From: Tamarix chinensis | Lineage: Eukaryota; Streptophyta; Magnoliopsida; Caryophyllales; Tamaricaceae | DNA length: 64,000 nt | Assembly: GCA_030549775.1 (NCBI GenBank) | Contig: CM060175.1 | Location: 10,810,455 to 10,874,454, forward strand | Direction of reading: 5' to 3' | In this document: positions 22,405-33,776 of the stretch, one piece after another | Layout of the letters: each line of letters begins with the position of its first letter | Position numbering within the stretch: position 1 is the first letter of the stretch | Program-made: the position numbers and the translations under genes | The notes under the pieces: model-generated | What the model was told of the DNA's origin: nothing | Databases searched by the model: none | What the model saw: the letters and a program-made list of their open reading frames with translations, nothing else

Positions 22405-25068
22405 TGTAATAAACCACATTGAACCTAACCCTAATTTTGGGTAATTAATATTTTAATCTAAATCTAATCCTATATAATTAATATTTTAATATTGTCCTAA
22501 TTCTTTAATCTTAATTCTATACTAAATTCTAATGCTAATCCTGTTGTTTTATTCCTTTTCCCCCTTTTCTTTTTTCTTTTTCTTTCTCCTTTTCTTTTCC
22601 CCCCGATCTTTTTATTTGCTTGATTTGCTCCCTCCCCTAACCAAATCCCTCCTATTGAGGTTCCACCCTCCACCCTACCTAGCCTAAACTCATCACCACC
22701 ACCATTACCTCCCTTAACTCAAGGGATGTGTCATAGAACTTTTTACCCCAAAATTTCCCCTGAATATGTGCCTCACCCCATAACTCTCTATGTCTCATCT
22801 TCTGCCCATCCCAACTATTAGTACACCACTTATCCTATGAATACCCTTATATTCTCTATCCTTGCCTCATTTAATGCCTCATCAAACCTTCCCCAGACTC
22901 CCTCTTTCCTTCCTCAACTTCTCTACGTTAATTCCATCATTCTCCACCATTATCGTGTAACAAAGTTGTGCGTAATTTTGTCAACCTCACACTATACCAC
23001 CTTTTCCATGCCAAAACCTCAAGAAAATCAATCTAACCTACGTGAAAAGCTCACTCAACTCATCCCTCATGCAGCAGACATTTAGCTACATTTAGTTTTT
23101 ACACAGCCTTCCTCTTCAGCATATCACACATGCCCTAATTATGTTGCTTTGGCAACTCTCTAGTGACTTGGGGGAGGCCCCTTAGGGTTATTTGTACTTA
23201 AAGAATGGTCTCAGTTAGGTAAGAATACATATCATAGTCAAGGTTTTTGTATATTATATGTAAATTGAGGGTAATCTCATGGTTGGTACTATTATATCAT
23301 GAATGTCATATTGATAATGTCATTGTATGATAATGTGGTATTGCATTATGGAAATTGAGTATTATGATAAAGCATGAGTTTAAGTGGTATTTCATGTAAT
23401 AAATATTATCTCAGAACCCTAAATGGGGTAGTATGACCTATGGTATTAATAAATTATTAAAAGTGGGAAATTTATATGGTTAAGTTGTATGTTGATGTAA
23501 TAAGTTGAGGTTCAGAAAATAATGATATCCGACTTATAGGGTTTTATAAGAATTTGAGTGTTGTGCCTATCTTAAGGGTATTTAAAAAAATTTATGATAA
23601 TGTGGAAAATATTTATAGCATGATAATGGTTGAATAAATTAAGTCATAAGTAATATGATCAAGTAGTGATTGCATAGGATACAAGTAATATAAAATAAGA
23701 CTTGAGGCATTTCAGTAAGAAAAGAGTATTTTGGTTAATATGGGTTAATTATGAAATATTTGGTATTCAAATGTGATATTAGGTTAAAATATGTTAGGCA
23801 TGTCATGTGGAACATTCAGATTAATTATGAAGAGCACAAGTATAATAAAATATGAAAACGGCTTGTATAGTGAATAGTAACTCTAAAAATAGGCTACTTA
23901 TCGCATATGTAAGATGTTAGAGTTAGAACGTTCTTTTTGGATATGTTATTGATAATGTTATTTTAGGTTGGTGTACTAAATTTGGTTATGAAATGAGTCT
24001 GATGAGAGAATTTATGATTATCTGATGAAATTAGAGTTTCGTAGGGAAGTTATGGCTTTTTTATTTATAGAATGTCCCAATCATCATCTAGTTATGTTGT
24101 TTATGTCTTTTTTTTTGTTAAGTCTATTTTATGCATGATGATATCATGATAAACAACAGTTTAATAAGGCATTAATTATTTAAAGAGAAATATCACATAA
24201 GTCAAGACCAAAGTGTTGAGTCTAATCTACCTGACGATAATAGTGGATCAAGAGCATTTTTTCCTAGGAGGTTCTTCAAACCATTCCATCAGTTTAAGAA
24301 TAGTGGAGGAGAGTGTGATGCCTTGGGAGGTGTTGAATCCATTCCATTGGCTTAATAATAGTGCTCAAGTGCATGTTTCCATAGGTGGTGTTTAAGTTTG
24401 TTCCACCAGATTAATAATAGTGGGGTCTCTTAACTCAACGTAATTAAGAAAATGAATTATGATTACACCAAATAATAGAGCTCCGATTCAATTCTCCTCT
24501 TGCATCCTATAATGTTCTATTAATATGCATGTCTATTCTCTCATGTGATTTCATGTACTTATATACCCTTGTCGTGAATATATTATTCCTTTACTCAGTA
24601 TATAGTGTACTGGTCATCTTTTTCATATATGTTGCTTATTCCTACAAGTAGATGGCCTAGAATTTGTCGTGCAAGTCGATGAGGACCACTCAGATGATTT
24701 ATATGCATTTGATGATCTACCTATGGATGAGTGATTTTTGTATCTTGGGATTTTGACGTAGAGTTAATGTTATCCAATATATTGTTTTTTTTTCGAATAC
24801 CTATTTGGAATCTTAATTCCAATGGATCCCTTTTAGTTTTATTTTATCATATTGTACTTGAAGTTAATCTCTAACTCCTTTCTATGGTTTATGGACCATT
24901 TTCTTCATTCTCTATTTATCTCTAAGTTTAAATTCTAAGTTTTGCCTTGTATTTAATGTAAGATCGGTATGGTAAGCCAGACTTATGTTGAGTATAACAC
25001 CCAATTATATTGTTATTATGCTTTCGCTAAAATAAAAATTTTTCAGTTGTAAATTTTGGGGTGTTACA
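22405..25068 (+). mobile_element. Family-X solo LTR with perfect TSD ACTTT (reference copy)
   Basis: Starts TGTAATAAACC and ends GGGGTGTTACA (25,068). ACTTT lies on both sides (22,400-22,404; 25,069-25,073). Length is 2,664 bp, with no coding region and no primer-binding site, so it is a solo LTR. Order of parts: pyrimidine-rich leader (22,540-22,830), AT-rich body, TAATTATTTAAAGAG box (24,173), four near-palindrome modules, 'actcaacgtaa' (24,432), 'gtcgatgagga' (24,677), terminus. This copy defines family X in the window; others are at 1, 8,640, 19,895 (reversed) and 28,735. Small frames inside (22,837-23,085) are chance. Confidence 0.9.
24173..24425 (+). repeat. Near-palindrome array of family-X LTR (one round)
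   Basis: Four modules end at about 24,245, 24,304, 24,361 and 24,421. The best is ttccaccagattaataatagtgg without its first bases (CCACCAGATTAATAATAGTGG spans 24,401-24,421). Period is about 58 bp. CCAC and GTGG at the module ends can pair as a short stem over a 10-13 nt AT-rich loop. Confidence 0.8.
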
Positions 25069-25720
25069 ACTTTTCCCTTGGTCAAACACAACAAGGATGG
25101 AGTAGTAGTGGGAGGCATAGCACTAGTAGATCTCGTTGACGTATCGCCGATTTCCCATGGCCGAGTGGCATATCACCAGTGATGCTTTAGTGGGTAGAAT
25201 ATTGGTGTGATGTTATAAGTGATGGAAATTGTGGATTTAAAGTTGTTTCACTGTAAATTTTTGGTATCCACGAAGAGTGGTCAAATGTACGAGAATTTTT
25301 GTATAGGGAATTGCTACATCATCAAAGATTGTATGAGCATGCAATCATACATTTTGTTGTTGAAAACATGGCCCACTTTATGCTTTGGAGTGGGGAAATT
25401 TTGATAGAAAAATAGGGCCAATAGCTTGAGATAGAATTTCTCTTAACAATAATGTACAATGTGGTATTTATCTAATTGAGTCATTAGGGATTGATTACAT
25501 TTTTATCACATAGTGAGCCACATGGTCAACAACCTGAACATATTATTAGTATCTCAAGTGTTAATAGTTTTAATCACTTTGTATCGATATATTTATTATC
25601 TTCTCAACATAATATCTATGCATATTACTAGCATTCACACTCATCTTTTAATACCTTATATGCATGCAGATAACCTTGTTGGAGAATGCAATTTAACCAC
25701 CTTTGTCTGAAAAATGGTAT
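25069..25720 (+). pseudogene. OTU-like cysteine protease domain of the MULE
   Basis: Directly after the solo LTR the MULE frame resumes with a Ser/Arg-rich linker. Near 25,210-25,240 comes VISDGNCGFKVV, the OTU catalytic Asp-Cys motif (DGNC). EEWSNVREFLYREL follows near 25,270-25,310. After stops, a NHFVSIYL-like segment sits near 25,571-25,594, at the place of the OTU catalytic His (HFVQV in relatives). OTU domains are known in a subgroup of plant MULEs. Several stops and frame changes make it inactive. The DGNC motif is seen directly; the His assignment is weaker. Confidence 0.7.
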
Positions 25721-26329
25721 GAATATTCCAATTATATCATTTCTAGTAGGGATGAGTCATATAGTTAGCGCATTCAGCTATACCAAGATGTTTTTGGTTA
25801 AATATTTAACTAAGGGGAAATTTTTGGATGACAATATGTTATCCTAAATTAACTACCTATTTATGTTAAATATTTGGTAATGAAACAATGCTTGTTGTAC
25901 TTACAATATTATCTAAGTACCAATCTAGTAATTTGATCTTTGTTTGTTCTACCTTAAATTTTACTCTCATAGTTGAACAATAGCAAAAAATATAACAATA
26001 GAAAAATTCAAATAAAAATAACAAACAAAAAAACCATCTTAATAGTCCATACATATTTATGTGATAAATTATAGTCCCTATACAATGCTATCTATCCAAA
26101 TTATCATCATCGAGAGGGGGTTGCTAGGCTTCATATTCACTAGAATGAAAGAGCAAGCTCATTAAGATGGCATGAAGTGACACATGTACGGGAATGACCC
26201 CATTGAAAGATGGGAAAATACCTGTAGATCCATGATAGCACACATTTTCAACATCAACAAAATATATCAAAGCTATAAGTTAAAAACTTATGTAATTAAT
26301 AATTAAAAATAAAGTATTACCTCTAATAG
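25721..26329. other. MULE non-coding interior
   Basis: This lies between the OTU remnant (plus strand) and the PMD remnant (minus strand). AT-rich, with no frame that I recognise. It presumably holds the convergent 3' ends of both genes. Confidence 0.4.
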
Positions 26330-27386
26330 TGTGGTTCTACCACCTATCTACTTGCACTTGGCTATATATGTTATCCCAAGCCACATGTATAGATACACTA
26401 AAGTACCATCTCTAACCGCCTTCTTGCCTAACCAATCCAAATTAGCTACCAATCTCAACACTAATAATGAAGCATGGTTACCAAACGTGTCTAAGAAAAG
26501 CATACAAGAAATCAAGTACCACAAATATATTTAGGCATAAGACTGATAGTAACCCAATTGTTCCTTAGTGAGCTTGTACAAAATACCTTCTAATGAGATT
26601 GTGCATCCCTTCAAAAAAGCCGCCTAATTATCATCTCAGACTCACACACATCTTGGCCAGCAATGCCACCGTATTGTTGTTGCCACCAAACGAATCACCC
26701 ATCTAATCATACCCATCACAATTATGTTCCATAATTCAATGTACATTATGTAGGGTAATAATAATCTCACCAAACGAAAGGTGGAAATTGTTAGTCTTCA
26801 AATGACACCTTTCAACACAGGTGGATATAAGAGTAGTTTCTATGGCATTAGAAGTATCCCACATATACATCAAACCAGCGGCTTAAATGATCTCATATAT
26901 ATTACCCATATTAGGGCTGAGTTGAGGTAGTCTTGCAAAGCACTTTACTGTTAAATGAATCCTATGTAGTGGCATGCATGGTTCCTACAAAAAGGAGATA
27001 AAAAATTATAATAATTAATTATATAGATTTATAAAAATAAAATTATGTATTGGTTAATACATCAAATAATAAAAATTACGTATGGCGTATGCCATATGGC
27101 CTTTGAAGCTAGTGAGAAGATTGGGAACCTATGGACTACCATTAGGTCCAATCAACCACTAATCATCATCCATTTCCGATGATGAAGAAGATCTGGTTGT
27201 TGCTTGGCCTGAGGCACTCATGCAAGTATCATCTCTCTCAGTACCAATCTTAAAATCATCATCATATAAAACATAATCTATGTCTAAATATCGGGGCATT
27301 GTGTGTTTTACCTCTACTTGTGCCCTAACGCTTACAACCCTCCTCCTCTTTACCACCCTACTAGCCGGAGTGGCCTCCTTCGACAC
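26330..27386 (-). pseudogene. Plant mobile domain (PMD, MAIN-like) remnant in the MULE
   Basis: Minus-strand reading. An open segment at 27,386-27,159 is basic, then acidic and Ser-rich (RVVKRRRVV...). VPNLLTSFKGHMAYAIR follows at about 27,085-27,130, then a plausible intron (gtaatt.. to ..ttgtag, about 27,080-26,991). Next are CFARLPQL, and VERCHLKTNNFHLSFGEII near 26,790-26,850. The last matches the PMD signature W/ERW..ET.TFHLPxGEMTITL.DV. Near 26,330-26,370 is IGGRTTLL, like the IGG.LLLLQ.W segment. In-frame stops (for example after YEII) break it. PMD proteins occur in plants both as MAIN/MAIL host genes and inside MULE and Ty3/gypsy elements; enclosure by the MULE ends points to the latter. 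Confidence 0.65.
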
Positions 27387-28541
27387 TTTTCCATTTCCTT
27401 TATTATCAATAATCTACAAATTATGATTAAAAAAATGTTAAAACATATTCTAAACTAAAAAAGCATATAATATTATCATATAGGTTTATGGATAAATGAT
27501 TTAGATTTTAAGATTAAGGTTTAATGGTTAAATGTTTAAGGATTAATAGCTAATGGTTAAAGGTTTAGGGAATAAAGGTATGATGTTTAGGGTTAAGAGT
27601 TTGGCTTCAGGGTCTATATACAAGTATTGAGTGCGTCGATGAGGGACATGAGTAGGTTAAGGTGCGAGAAGGGTGATATGTGCATAGGAAAGGGTGTACT
27701 ACAAGTCATATGTGCATAGGTCTTAGTGAGGGACGAATGTTGTGTGTGTAGGTTTGGGGCCATGAAGGGTTGTTAGTGTGTATGTCAATGTTACTTGCAA
27801 ATGACCCATGCATACGTTTGAGGAACATACGGGTGTACCATCTATAATTCTCCATCATCTACAAGCCAACAGTGCATATGGCTCACAAAATTATAGGTAA
27901 ACCATCTACTAATGTTTGTCAACGAAAGTTTTTTTTCTTGCAAATCGAAGGTCTAATTCCAAAAAAATGGATAATTCAACTAAACAAAGATCCATCTATA
28001 CATATTAAAAATAAGTTTGAGCAAATATCTTAGTAAAATTGAATATTTAAGTGCCAATTCATTCATTATAGCCTTTCATTCATTATAGCCTAGGTTCAAA
28101 AATAATTAATTTAAACACACATACACACAAAAACAACAATTAACAAGTAATAACATAATACTATTTTTTTTAAGTGTAAAAATGGAGGATGAATTGAAGA
28201 TTGAATTTAAAATGAGTTTATTGGAGTTGAATTAGGCAAAGTGATGGAATGGGAGGGAGGAAGAGGAAAGAAGAGGGAGGATTTGGGGTTTGGTGAGCAA
28301 AAATGAAAAGGAAAAAAATTGAAAAATGGGTGAAAATTTTAGGGTATATAGGTGTGAACTCAACAAAAAAAAGGTGTGTATTTATCTAAAGTGAATTTGA
28401 AAATATAGTTTTTATATTTTTATTGAAAAATAATTTCATAATATTATTTTTTATAATTTATATCAATATATATTATAATATATTAATAGTCAAAGTTTGT
28501 CTTTAAAATTTGAAACATCAAATATATATTTATAGAAGGAG
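27387..28541. other. MULE right-hand non-coding region and inverted end
   Basis: No gene seen. It holds purine-rich sequence (28,180-28,320) that mirrors the pyrimidine-rich leader inside the left end (18,590-18,620), as expected of long inverted termini. The right terminal repeat is at about 28,480-28,541. Confidence 0.5.
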
Positions 28542-29385
28542 TATTATAATTTAGATGTTTTTTCCTTGGTAATATAATAGCAAAAAAAATTTAAAATACT
28601 ATTAAAGTTTAGGAAGAAGATATGTATATCAAACATAATGCATTCTTATTTCTAATCCTATTTTTCTACAAAATCCTAAATTAGCCTAAAAAGAAATTTA
28701 ATATTATTTTATTTAAATATCATTATTTTTTAAGTGTCCCAAAAATCCTAATTAATTTAATTAACTCAACGCACTATTTTTCTTTTTCCCTTTTCCTTTT
28801 TCCTTTTCTTCTTCCTTTTTCTTTCTTTTCTTCCTTTTTCCTTTTCTTTTCTTCTTCTTCCCAATTGGGCCTGCATTCCATGGCCCAATTCTTCTTTTCC
28901 TTCTTTTCTTTTTCTTCTTCGGCAAAATGGGCCTGTCTTCGCGGCCTGTTTCCTTTCCCTCCGTTTCTCCTTCTATGCGGCTCGTCTCCTAAATGCCACA
29001 TTTTGTTAAGTCGTTCCCATGCTACTGGCCCGGTTCTTCCCTTTTCTTTTCTTTTCTTTATTTTCCTTAGTCGGTTGGTCCATCTTCTTCTTCCTTCCTC
29101 CTCTCCCATCGTCAAATTGCAACTCCATCCGTCCCCAAAAATGGCATCGCCAACTATGCACGTATTGACCGGTCATTTCTCCTCTCTTTCTCTTCCCCCT
29201 AAATCGCTAGTCAACACGACCCAACCCACCTCCCTTTTCTTCTGCGCAAAATCCTCCTTTTTCCTGCGCAAATAAGCTACCACAATTTGAATTTTGTGTC
29301 GGCCAATTAGCGCCGTCAATGACCCTAACCCTACCTACATTACTCCCTCACTGACCCACAGAACCCTACCCTCTCATCTAAACTC

Positions 29386-29393
29386 TATAAATA
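29386..29393 (+). promoter_or_regulatory. TATA box of the family-X LTR
   Basis: TATAAATA in the context aactctataaatacccctca, followed 25-40 bp later by a likely start region. The corresponding site in the copy at 8,640 is TATAAAT at 8,722-8,728 in the similar context ccctataaatgac. Conservation of the site between diverged copies supports a retrotransposon promoter. Confidence 0.6.
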
Positions 29394-30066
29394 CCCCTCA
29401 TTAGTTAGATCTCAAAGTTTTTTTTCGGAAACCCTAAAAATTTACTCCTGTGCACTGCTGCAACTTCAGACGCCCTTTCCTCCTCCGTCGGCCAACTATG
29501 CATCTTGCTCTGCCTACTAGGTCTTCCCTGCACCGCCCTCCGACTAACTACGCTACCCTTCTCCCTCGATTCTTCCTGCACGAACCACCCCGACCGTGCA
29601 AAGTTCCCTTCTCAATCAACCTATTCTCTACCCCTACCACCCTTCGCGCTACCGTCCACCACCACATATGTCATTATCATTACCTCCTATGCCACCCAAA
29701 AACATCTAAAGACCCTCCTTTGTCTCTCCCTACTCTTCTTTTCCTCTTCCTCCCTCTCGTCCTCTCTTTTTCTTCTTCTTCCCCATTCGGCCACCACCAC
29801 CACCGTCGTGCGCTACCACCATTGGTTGTGCCACTACCCTTATTCTGTTCCTCTCCTTCTAAGCAACCATAATCACCCCTAATTACACCCTCCTTCCTAT
29901 CTTATTCCCAGCGTTCAACTTTTTCCCTTTCTTTCTCTTTTTTCGGCCACCGCCGGTGCCGCCTATCACCACCAGCCTAAGGTGGAACCCTAAACCCTCT
30001 CAACCCCTTTTCCCTATTTAATTAAGCTTATTTTATTTTATTTCAATTTTTAACCTATTATTCGAA

Positions 30067-30067
<1 letters not shown>

Positions 30068-30132
<65 letters not shown>

Positions 30133-30292
30133 GTATTAATATTATTAGTATTATTATTTCTTATTAAGGCCGGCCCTATTTAGCTTCTTATATTAATAGT
30201 ATTAGTATTATTAATATTATTAGTATTATTACAAGTTTTTATTTTATTTAGTATTGTTGTTATTATTATTATTATTATTATTATCACAAATA

Positions 30293-30323
<31 letters not shown>

Positions 30324-30720
30324 TATCAAGAGGGCCTAAGCCCTACTTTATTGTTTAAATCGAATACTACTACTTTGACTATTATTATTATTACTACTAC
30401 TACTACTACTACTACTACTAATGGTATTGTTACTATTTTGAAGAAGGGTCGAAAACCCTACTTTATATTACTTTCGGTTGAGGTTATTATTATTGTTGTT
30501 GTTGTTGTTGTTGTTGCTCTTGTTGTTGTTTTGTAATTTCTATTATTATTTCATTATTATTATTATTACTATTTTTATTAATAATTTTCTAATGTTATTA
30601 TTAGCATTATTTTGGTGAAGGGTTGAAGCCCTTATTCCACCATCCGTTTTGAATCATATTATTATTATTATTATTACTTTTAGTATTATTCTTGTCGTTA
30701 TTATCAATATGGAATTATTT
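30068..30720. repeat. Stack of trinucleotide microsatellites
   Basis: (ATT)n, about 20 units, at 30,070-30,132; further ATT runs at 30,255-30,283 and 30,293-30,323; (TAC)n at 30,388-30,420; (TTG)n at 30,494-30,536; (ATT)n again at 30,540-30,570 and 30,655-30,675. Three near-copies of a 'gagggcctaagccctacttta / gaagggtcgaaaaccctacttta' unit separate them (30,330, 30,440, 30,615). A segment containing a microsatellite seed was therefore probably amplified in tandem and each seed then drifted. Confidence 0.85.
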
Positions 30721-31802
30721 TATTAAAAACCTAGTCTTAGAATAGGTTAGTAATTAATAGTATTTTGGTAGGAGGAAATCTAATTTTAGTTTTCCCTTGT
30801 ATAGGTGAGACTAGACAAAGCCCTAAGGAGGTGTAGGAGCGTGCTCCAAGACCGGTGTCGTTTTAGGTAAGGGTCTAGCTAAGGCCATTTGTATGCAATG
30901 TGTTTTACATGCCAAGTGATATGAAATATGATGTATTTTTATAACTATTATACATGCAGTATGACATGGAGTTGAGGTGTGTTTATGTGATATTTTATGG
31001 CATGTGTATAATATGTATAAGTTGTGTTTTTTATTGTGATATGGTGTGGGCCATAAGACATGCATGCTAGGTTATGTAATATAATGATATGGAGTGAAAT
31101 GATGTGGGGTTGACCTAAGTGTTATATGACCGTGCATTGAGGAATCTAGGGTTTGCATGGGAATTTAGGGTTAGACGTGGGAGTTTTAGGGTTTGCATGA
31201 AAAAAATTTAAAGGGTTGCATAAAGTGTGTAAAGTCTGCATGGGGATGAATTTTATGTATGAAAAGTTTATTTGAGGTGTGAGGAAGGTGGTGGAGGTGT
31301 TGTTTGGGCATTTGAATGCTTTAAATGAAAAAGAGTATGTGGTATAGTATAAGGGTACAAAGGAGACCAATCTAAGGTTTTGTGTGGCCGGTTAGGGTTG
31401 ATATGGATACTTAGGGTTTTTGTGGTCGTATGTGTACTTGGTGAGGAAGGTGTGATGATGAGGGTGGATTCTATGGGTGGTGATGAGTGGAGTATAAAGA
31501 AAAAAAAGAATTAGGTTGTGTGAGATGGAGTAAGATGGGCCACTTAGGCCTAAATTAGGGTTTCTGGGGAAAATCCTAGAGTAGGGTAATGAGTGAACTG
31601 TGAGGTGTATAAAAGTGGGCCTTAACCCACATATATGGGAGATGGGTTCTAATGTAAGATAAAGAAAGGAGGGAAGGATGTAAGGTCGAGTTAGAAGGTG
31701 TTTGAGTCTCGTGATGTGGGATAGGGCATTTGGAAGATAAGCGTCGAGGGAGTTAGTCATGCATGTCTAGGGTGAAATTTCTAAATAAGACACTTAAGAC
31801 AT

Positions 31803-32180
31803 TAATCATTTAAAGAGAAAGATTATTGAGCCGGGTCTAGTCGATCCACCAGTTAGAAATAGTAGTTAGGGTTTTTACCCTATATGTTACCAATTCACCA
31901 GCTATAATAGTGGTCAGGAGCTTTATGTCCTATGTGCTTCCGGCCCACTGGCTATAATTGTGGGGGATCCCGAGCTCAATAAATCAAAACCTAATTTTGC
32001 TAAGATATTTAAAAGGCATTAATTACTTACAGTGGAACACCACGTGAGAAAGAACTAAACCGATCCACTAAGAAATAGTGGTTAAGGTTTTACCCTATAC
32101 GTGACCGATCCACCAGCTATAATAGTGGTTAGGGCATGAGACCATATATGTGACCGAGCCATAGGCTAAAATAGTGGGAG
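31803..32180 (+). repeat. Near-palindrome array of family-X LTR (two rounds)
   Basis: First round: ccaccagttagaaatagtag (31,846), ccagctataatagtgg (31,902), CCACTGGCTATAATTGTGG (31,944). Then a TTAATTACTTACAGTGGAA box variant (32,018). Second round: ccactaagaaatagtgg (32,065), CCACCAGCTATAATAGTGG (32,110) and a degenerate third (32,157). As at 10,155, box plus array is duplicated. The text 'ttttaccctata.gt.acc.atcca' recurs between modules. Confidence 0.75.
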
Positions 32181-32903
32181 GTTCCTGTACTTTCATGGAA
32201 TTGATGAAGAGCGTGGTGTGGAATGAGTATCCATAAAAGATTAATTAAATAATTAATCCAGACTATAAATGGCCTTCGATTATTATTTTTCTCTGAAGTG
32301 ATCACATGTTGTTTTATTATTATTTGGTTCAAATTATGTGCTTATATGTGTTGGCCTTAGTGCATTGTCATCTTACTCCGTACGTAGCGTACTAACCACC
32401 CCTTTTATGGGTGTTGCTCATTTCCACGAGAGGAGGCCCATCTGATGTGTGGCAGGTAGGTGATGCCTATTTTGATGCCATTGATTTCCATGGGGCATCT
32501 GGCGGGGCTGAGTGATAATCACGGGTTGGTTCGATTCTTGAAGTGGCGTGGCTGGTTTCTCTTCTCATGATATTATTATCCCTTTTTATCATTTTTTCTA
32601 TGTAATGAATTTTTATAATCAACTTTAATGTTCGCAGACATTATTCCTTTTCAAAGAACTTTCTTTCTTACTTCAAAAAATGTAAACATTCATGCATACT
32701 TTGATTAGCATATTTACGAACTTTTGGTTTAAGTATAAATTTGAGTATTGAGGATAATCTTTTTTTATCCTTAGCACTTGGCACTGGAATGGTTTGAGTG
32801 AACCGGTCTGGTACTAAGTGTGGCGGTAACATCCCCAGAATTCATGGGTTTTTAATTCAAGTGATTCTCTTTTTAAAAAAATAGTGAATTTTGGGGTGTT
32901 ACA

Positions 32904-33776
32904 CCTATATCTTTTTGGGGCCCTAGGCTTAGTTCACCTAACTTAGGTATGTTACACTTATTTATCCAATAAGCCAAGTAAGCCTTGCACTATTGTCATA
33001 CATACCTTTTACCAACAAAAAAAACTAGTATACATATCTTCATTTTCTATAATAAAAATAAAAGAACTTATAGAAAAAATAAAAAAGAAAATTCATAAGC
33101 AAGCTCCATGAAAAAAATTCAAAAGTTAAAATATAAATATTTATCTCCGAATACCTCAATCCAAAGGCTAACTTTGGTAATTTCACATACATGATACATG
33201 TAAAAATATAATAGGGCATGCTTTTGATATAAGTTCCTTTAAAAATGAAATAGAATTTAGATGAAAAATTATACTTGTGGGATGAAGCCTCTTTAAGGAT
33301 TCCTCAATCAGGTTTGAGGGAAATTTTGGAGATTGGGGTCGGGTTTGAGAAAAGTTACAAGGATTGATTTGGGTTCGGGAAGGAAATGGGTATGGGTATG
33401 GGTATGCATTCCTCATCCTTGTAACCACCTTGATTATATATATTTAAATTTATACTTTTATAAAAAAAATTAATTTAAGTTAGGCTCTCAAATCTCCTCA
33501 TTCTAGACCTCAATTATTCTGATCTCCTCTATGTATCGTCCACAACCACATGGACCATGATACTCTTTGTTCATTTGATAGACTCTGAGAATGGATTTTC
33601 TAAGCAAGAAATTCCCAATCAAGTAAAAATAAAATCTGAAAAAAGAAAACCAAAGCAGAAACTTGCAGGATTGAAGCAAGAATGGATAGATCTAGCTGAT
33701 ATTTCAAATGATCTAGTGGAGATTAATTCAAATCTAGAATAACTCACATAGATCTTAAACAAAGTCACTCAATTTT
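32904..33776. other. Spacer between two long LTRs
   Basis: No recognisable gene. It includes a run of 'gggtatgggtatgggtat' (33,384-33,402), simple sequence inside an antisense frame rich in Pro-Tyr, and a short plus frame at 33,557-33,742 (Lys-rich) that I do not recognise. 33,777 begins the next LTR, so whatever the short frame belonged to is cut there. Confidence 0.4.

Larger units (their letters stand above)
18425..28541 (+). mobile_element. Old MULE carrying transposase, OTU protease and PMD remnants
   Basis: The left end CTCCCTTGATGTCTCAAATT and the reverse complement of the right end (CTCCTTC..TTGATGTTTCAAATT, with about 15 extra bases) are inverted repeats. Similarity continues through acaaactttgac and more loosely for about 200 bp. 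Both ends are flanked by TA; I found no 9-bp duplication. Inside lie MULE transposase segments, an OTU-like domain and, antisense, a PMD segment. Two family-X LTRs (19,895-about 21,455 and 22,405-25,068) interrupt it. Long inverted ends plus MULE coding fit a Mutator-like element, but the TA flanks could also mean the outer ends belong to a Stowaway-type repeat. Confidence 0.6.
28735..32903 (+). mobile_element. Family-X long LTR with microsatellite expansion, 4.2 kb
   Basis: Starts TGTCCCAAAAATCC (apparently lacking a few bases after TGT) and ends TTTTGGGGTGTTACA at 32,903. It has a TATA box (29,386-29,393) after a pyrimidine-rich U3-like stretch. Trinucleotide arrays, a 'gatgggccac' block, the TAATCATTTAAAG box (31,803) and six near-palindromes follow. 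It is about 1.5 kb longer than the reference copy, mostly from microsatellite and leader sequence. Flanks are ttaag and cctat, so there is no TSD and the copy may be recombined or truncated at one end. No primer-binding site or pol adjoins. Frames at 28,774-29,882 and 30,351-31,760 have the composition of simple sequence and are not genes. Confidence 0.7.

Noticed and set aside
27480..27620. Telomere-like TTTAGGG motifs (interstitial telomere)
   Set aside because: Only two or three scattered heptamers in AT-rich sequence, no tandem run.
18414..28552. 9-bp target duplication for the MULE
   Set aside because: Compared the bases outside both ends; only TA is shared.
28774..29882. Open frames up to 140 codons on both strands in the pyrimidine-rich stretch
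   Set aside because: Composition is that of long C/T runs, so both strands stay open by chance. No known domain, and the stretch is the leader and promoter part of a family-X LTR.
28735..32903. TSD for the 4.2 kb family-X LTR
   Set aside because: Flanks ttaag and cctat do not match under any shift I tried.
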